A DNA stretch of 64,000 bases from Ixodes scapularis. Taxonomy: Eukaryota > Arthropoda > Arachnida > Ixodida > Ixodidae. How positions within the stretch are numbered: the first letter of the stretch is position 1; every line of letters starts with the position of its first letter. The position numbers were made by a program, and so were the translations under genes. This document shows positions 49,101 through 53,030 of this stretch, piece by piece. The stretch covers positions 12,616,018-12,680,017 of the forward strand of contig NW_024609836.1 of assembly GCF_016920785.2 (NCBI RefSeq). Reading direction: 5' to 3'. The notes below the pieces were generated by a model. That model was given only the letters and a program-made list of their open reading frames with translations, had not been told where the DNA came from and did no database searches.

Positions 49101-52100
49101 GGCTTAATACTAAAACCAGTGCATATACCTGTAACGGAATGTATTCTGGATAAAAAAAACAAAAAAAAACGCAACACAAAAAAAAAGTTAACATTTTTTT
49201 TTAATACAGCAGGTAGAAATTGAACGAAAAGTGAAAACCTTTTCTGTTTCATAATTTATTTCTCAGTACCCGTACGAGATTAAGACACAAACATTAGATA
49301 ATGTGGAAGGCAATGAAAAATTTTACACGTGGTATTATTTTAAAAACAGAACTAAACATAGTCGACTAAAAAAATCTGCAGTTTAGGTCACAGTTGTTTG
49401 CGGAGGCATGTTAGGGGATTTTTACAAAGATTGGATCGACGAATAATAAATAGTAGTTGGAATGTCGTTTTACCGACTTGCATATATATCGCAATAAAAA
49501 CATATCGAAGCTCTCTTTTGAATACTTTGAGATTGAGAGCGGTTCAAAAACGTCATACACGAAAATCGTCAAAACCCACCATCGGCATTCACTCTTTTTT
49601 TAGCATAGTTAGGGGCTTAAAACTCAAAACCAAGGCAAATACCTCTAACGGGATGTAATTCTGGCTAAAAGAAATGTGTAAAGAAAACGCGACACGAGAA
49701 AAAGAAAAAAAAATTTTTTTACATACAGTGAGTTAAAATTGAACGGAAAGGAAAATTCCTCTTTGTTTTATAATTTATTTCTCAGTACTCGTACAAGATA
49801 AAACACAAACTTTGTTTAATTTGGAAGGCAATGAAAGGTTTCACACGTGGTATTTTTTTAAAAACAATACTTAACATAGTCAATAAAAAAAATCCGCAAT
49901 TTTGGGTCACAGTTGTTCACGGAGGCATGTTTGGGGATTTTTACAAAGATTAGAGCGAGGAATAATAAATATTAGTTATAATGTCGTTTTACCAACTTGC
50001 ATATATGTCACACTAAAAAAATATGGAAGCTCTCTTTTGACTACTTTGAGATTGAGAGTGATTCAAAAACGCCACACACGACAATTGTCAAAACCTCGTC
50101 GTTCTTTCCCGATTCAAAAACGCCACACACGACAATTGTCAAAACCTCGTCGTTCTTTCCCGCTTCTTTGAGATATTTTTCTCAGAAACTAAGCATGTCA
50201 GGACATTAAAATAAAAAGGATTGTTCTTCTTGGAACATGCGCCACGAAAAATAAAAATTTGAAACAAAATAAAAAAAAAATATGATTGCCCCTCGTTGCC
50301 TGAATCCAAACCGGGTGTTTTTGCAAAGACTCAAAAATCCTAAAAATTAAAACGTCTGAAATAAAAAAAAAAAAAAAGAAACAGTCTTTGGGAACACACT
50401 ACCAACCATGGCGGACGTCATGATTTGCCAAAAACACACTAATTAGCCAACTAATTAATTAAAACTTGTTATTTAACTTTTTAATTAGTGGAAACAGACA
50501 TATGGTTCTAATTAGAAAGTTGCTGAGCGTCACCGAAAAACACTAAATCAGTCATTTTCAGAAAGACTTTGAGCGCGTGAGAGGCGTAGTAGTGCACTAA
50601 AGTTACCACTCGTGGAGCAGGTACAAGGCTAGCGTTTACGGTAAGGCGCCGGCGCGATTTTCTCGCCTCTTATCTAGCCCCAGCCTTAAACCTGCTCCAC
50701 GAGTGGTAACTTTAGTGCGCTACTACTCTTCCCAAGCGCTCAAAGTCTTTCTGAAAATGACTGATTTAGTGGTTAGAAATAATGGAAACAGCGCGCAAAC
50801 GACAAGGACGGGAGGAAAAGGAGTACACAGGACGAGCGCTGAACTGACAACTGAATATTTATTGAAAAGGACCCAACGAAGAAAACACCCACAAAAAACA
50901 CACACTCGCATCAACACGTGTCCATGAAAGTAATCTCCTTCTTATGTAAATACACAGAAGTTTGACTCACGCAGTTCTGTTCCCCCTCCTTCTTTATTCC
51001 ATACGCTTCTAAAATTTCCCTGGCTGTTTTATCAGCTCCCCTCCCCATGATTGTGATCTTATTGAAATCAGGATGACACTTGCATGTTCCGCAGTGCAGG
51101 GGCAAATGCCCTCCTGCTGTTGAACTAAGTGACCAGTCATGTTCGCGAACATGACTGGTCGCTTAGTTCAACAGCAGGAGGGCATTTGCCCCTGCACTGC
51201 GGAACATGCAAGTGTCATCCTGATTTCAATAAGATCACAATCATGGGGAGGGGAGCTGATAAAACAGCCAGGGAAATTTTAGAAGCGTATGGAATAAAGA
51301 AGGAGGGGGAACAGAACTGCGTGAGTCAAACTTCTGTGTATTTACATAAGAAGGAGATTACTTTCATAGACACGTGTTGATGCGAGTGTGTGTTTTTTGT
51401 GGGTGTTTTCTTCGTTGGGTCCTTTTCAATAAATATTCAGTTGTCAGTTCAGCGCTCGTCCTGTGTACTCCTTTTCCTCCCGTCCTTGTCGTTTGCGCGC
51501 TGTTTCCATTATTTCTAAGCATGAACCAACTCGCCCACATCGCTACTCTGATTTAGTGGTTTTTGATAACGCTCAGCAACTTTCTAATTGGAACCATATG
51601 TCTATTTCCACTAATTAAAAAGTTAAGTAACAAATTTTAATTAATTCGCTGGCTAATTAGTATGTGTTTTGGCAATTCCTGACGCTGTGGCTTGTAGTTT
51701 GTTCTCGAAGACAGTTTCTTTTGTTTTCAAACGCCCTAATTTTTAGGATTTTTGAAAACCTTCGCAAATTTTTTTTTATTGTGTGTGTGTGATTGTACCA
51801 GCACTTTAAAACACCACCCGAAAATATTTCCTGATTACACCGCTGCACAGCAACCGTTTCGCATTGACACAGCGATTTGAAAATAATTACAATATTTTAT
51901 ATTTAAACATTTGGCGAGCAATTTTTCGAGCGATATTTTGCCACCAACGGCGCATAAGCGTTGCTTCTCCTGCAAGAACGACGATCGCTTCCTGCAATGA
52001 TTGAATAAAAACTGGCGTACCATTTCTATTCACACGATTACCAGCGACCTCCGCGCTTCCTTGTGCCCCGTTGCTTGGCAGCACCATGAGTTGCGGAGTG

Positions 52101-52992
52101 AATTTTACAGCAGTGTGAAATGCGGGACATTTTGAAGATTTCAGAAATTTCTCGCGGGACGCGGGACACGAGCTCTCAATGCGGGACAGTCCCGCGACTC
52201 GCGGGACGGGTGGTTACCCTACCTCAAAATGACTCAACACATTCATAGACATGGCTCTTCCAGTTCCTCAAGTGTTGTGTGAAAAGAAAAACATTTTGCG
52301 AAGTTATTGAATTTTTGAATTTCATTTTCATTGTGCTTCTCAAACCGGAAGCCCCTAATGGCAACATTAAAGTGTTCCAACAGAAATGGTACAAAGAGGG
52401 CAGTAAGCCATGTTCCCAACAGATTACAACATGTTTGATGATGGGAAAAGAATACTTGGGAGCTGATTCACTGAAAAGTATGCAAAAAAACACTCGACAT
52501 GCTGTGTTTAAGACTACCTGCATGATTTGAAAGTCTGTACCATTTGTGACATCACACTATTGGAGAGCACGCAGAAATCTAGCTGTTGGTTTTGGCATCA
52601 TCTTCATTTACTGTTTCCTTAATTCCAATATTTCAAGAAAATAAATAGCATACCATGAAGACTGAAGTCCAGGTAGTCAGAAAATGCAATTTGTTTCAGT
52701 AGCTCAAAAAATGGCTGGAGTACCCCTTTAGCAGCAAGTTCTCTAACCACTGCGGTAATCTCTGCCTCTTTTTTTTTTGGCTGTTCATTTCAAACTAAGC
52801 CTTAAAAAGGACAGCGATGTCATCTTTAGATTTGGCATCCCCAGAGAAGCTATCTGCAGATGCTCACAGACACATTGATGTATTCGGGAGTTTGGTCTTC
52901 ATCTGCAACTTATAAAGAGTAGGGTCAGAACAATTGTGATGGCTTGAAGCTGAGCTCGTTGGTTCAGGCTTGTTATAAGCACATCGCTGGCC

Positions 52993-53030
<38 letters not shown>

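Larger units (their letters stand above)
47944..51845. repeat. AT-rich inverted/direct repeat complex inside the hAT
   Basis: A block of about 700 bp (47955-48680) recurs in inverted, diverged form at 49020-49680 and 49730-50340. Shared phrases include gaagctctcttttga, ggcatgtttggggatttttac and cacacacgacaatcgtc. A C-rich phrase near the left edge (caaaacaccccc) has a counterpart aaaacaccacccg near 51815. A 51-bp unit is exactly duplicated at 50062-50163. It has no gene. Confidence 0.65.
47519..52221. mobile_element. 4.7 kb hAT-type composite with exact 8-bp duplication CCTCAAAA
   Basis: The ends TAGGGTGACCACC and GGTGGTTACCCTA are inverted partners. CCTCAAAA flanks both sides exactly (47511-47518, 52222-52229). 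The right subterminal region repeats gcgggac. The bulk is later insertions: an inverted-repeat AT-rich element, a fold-back and a Penelope palindrome. No transposase frame is visible. Confidence 0.88.
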
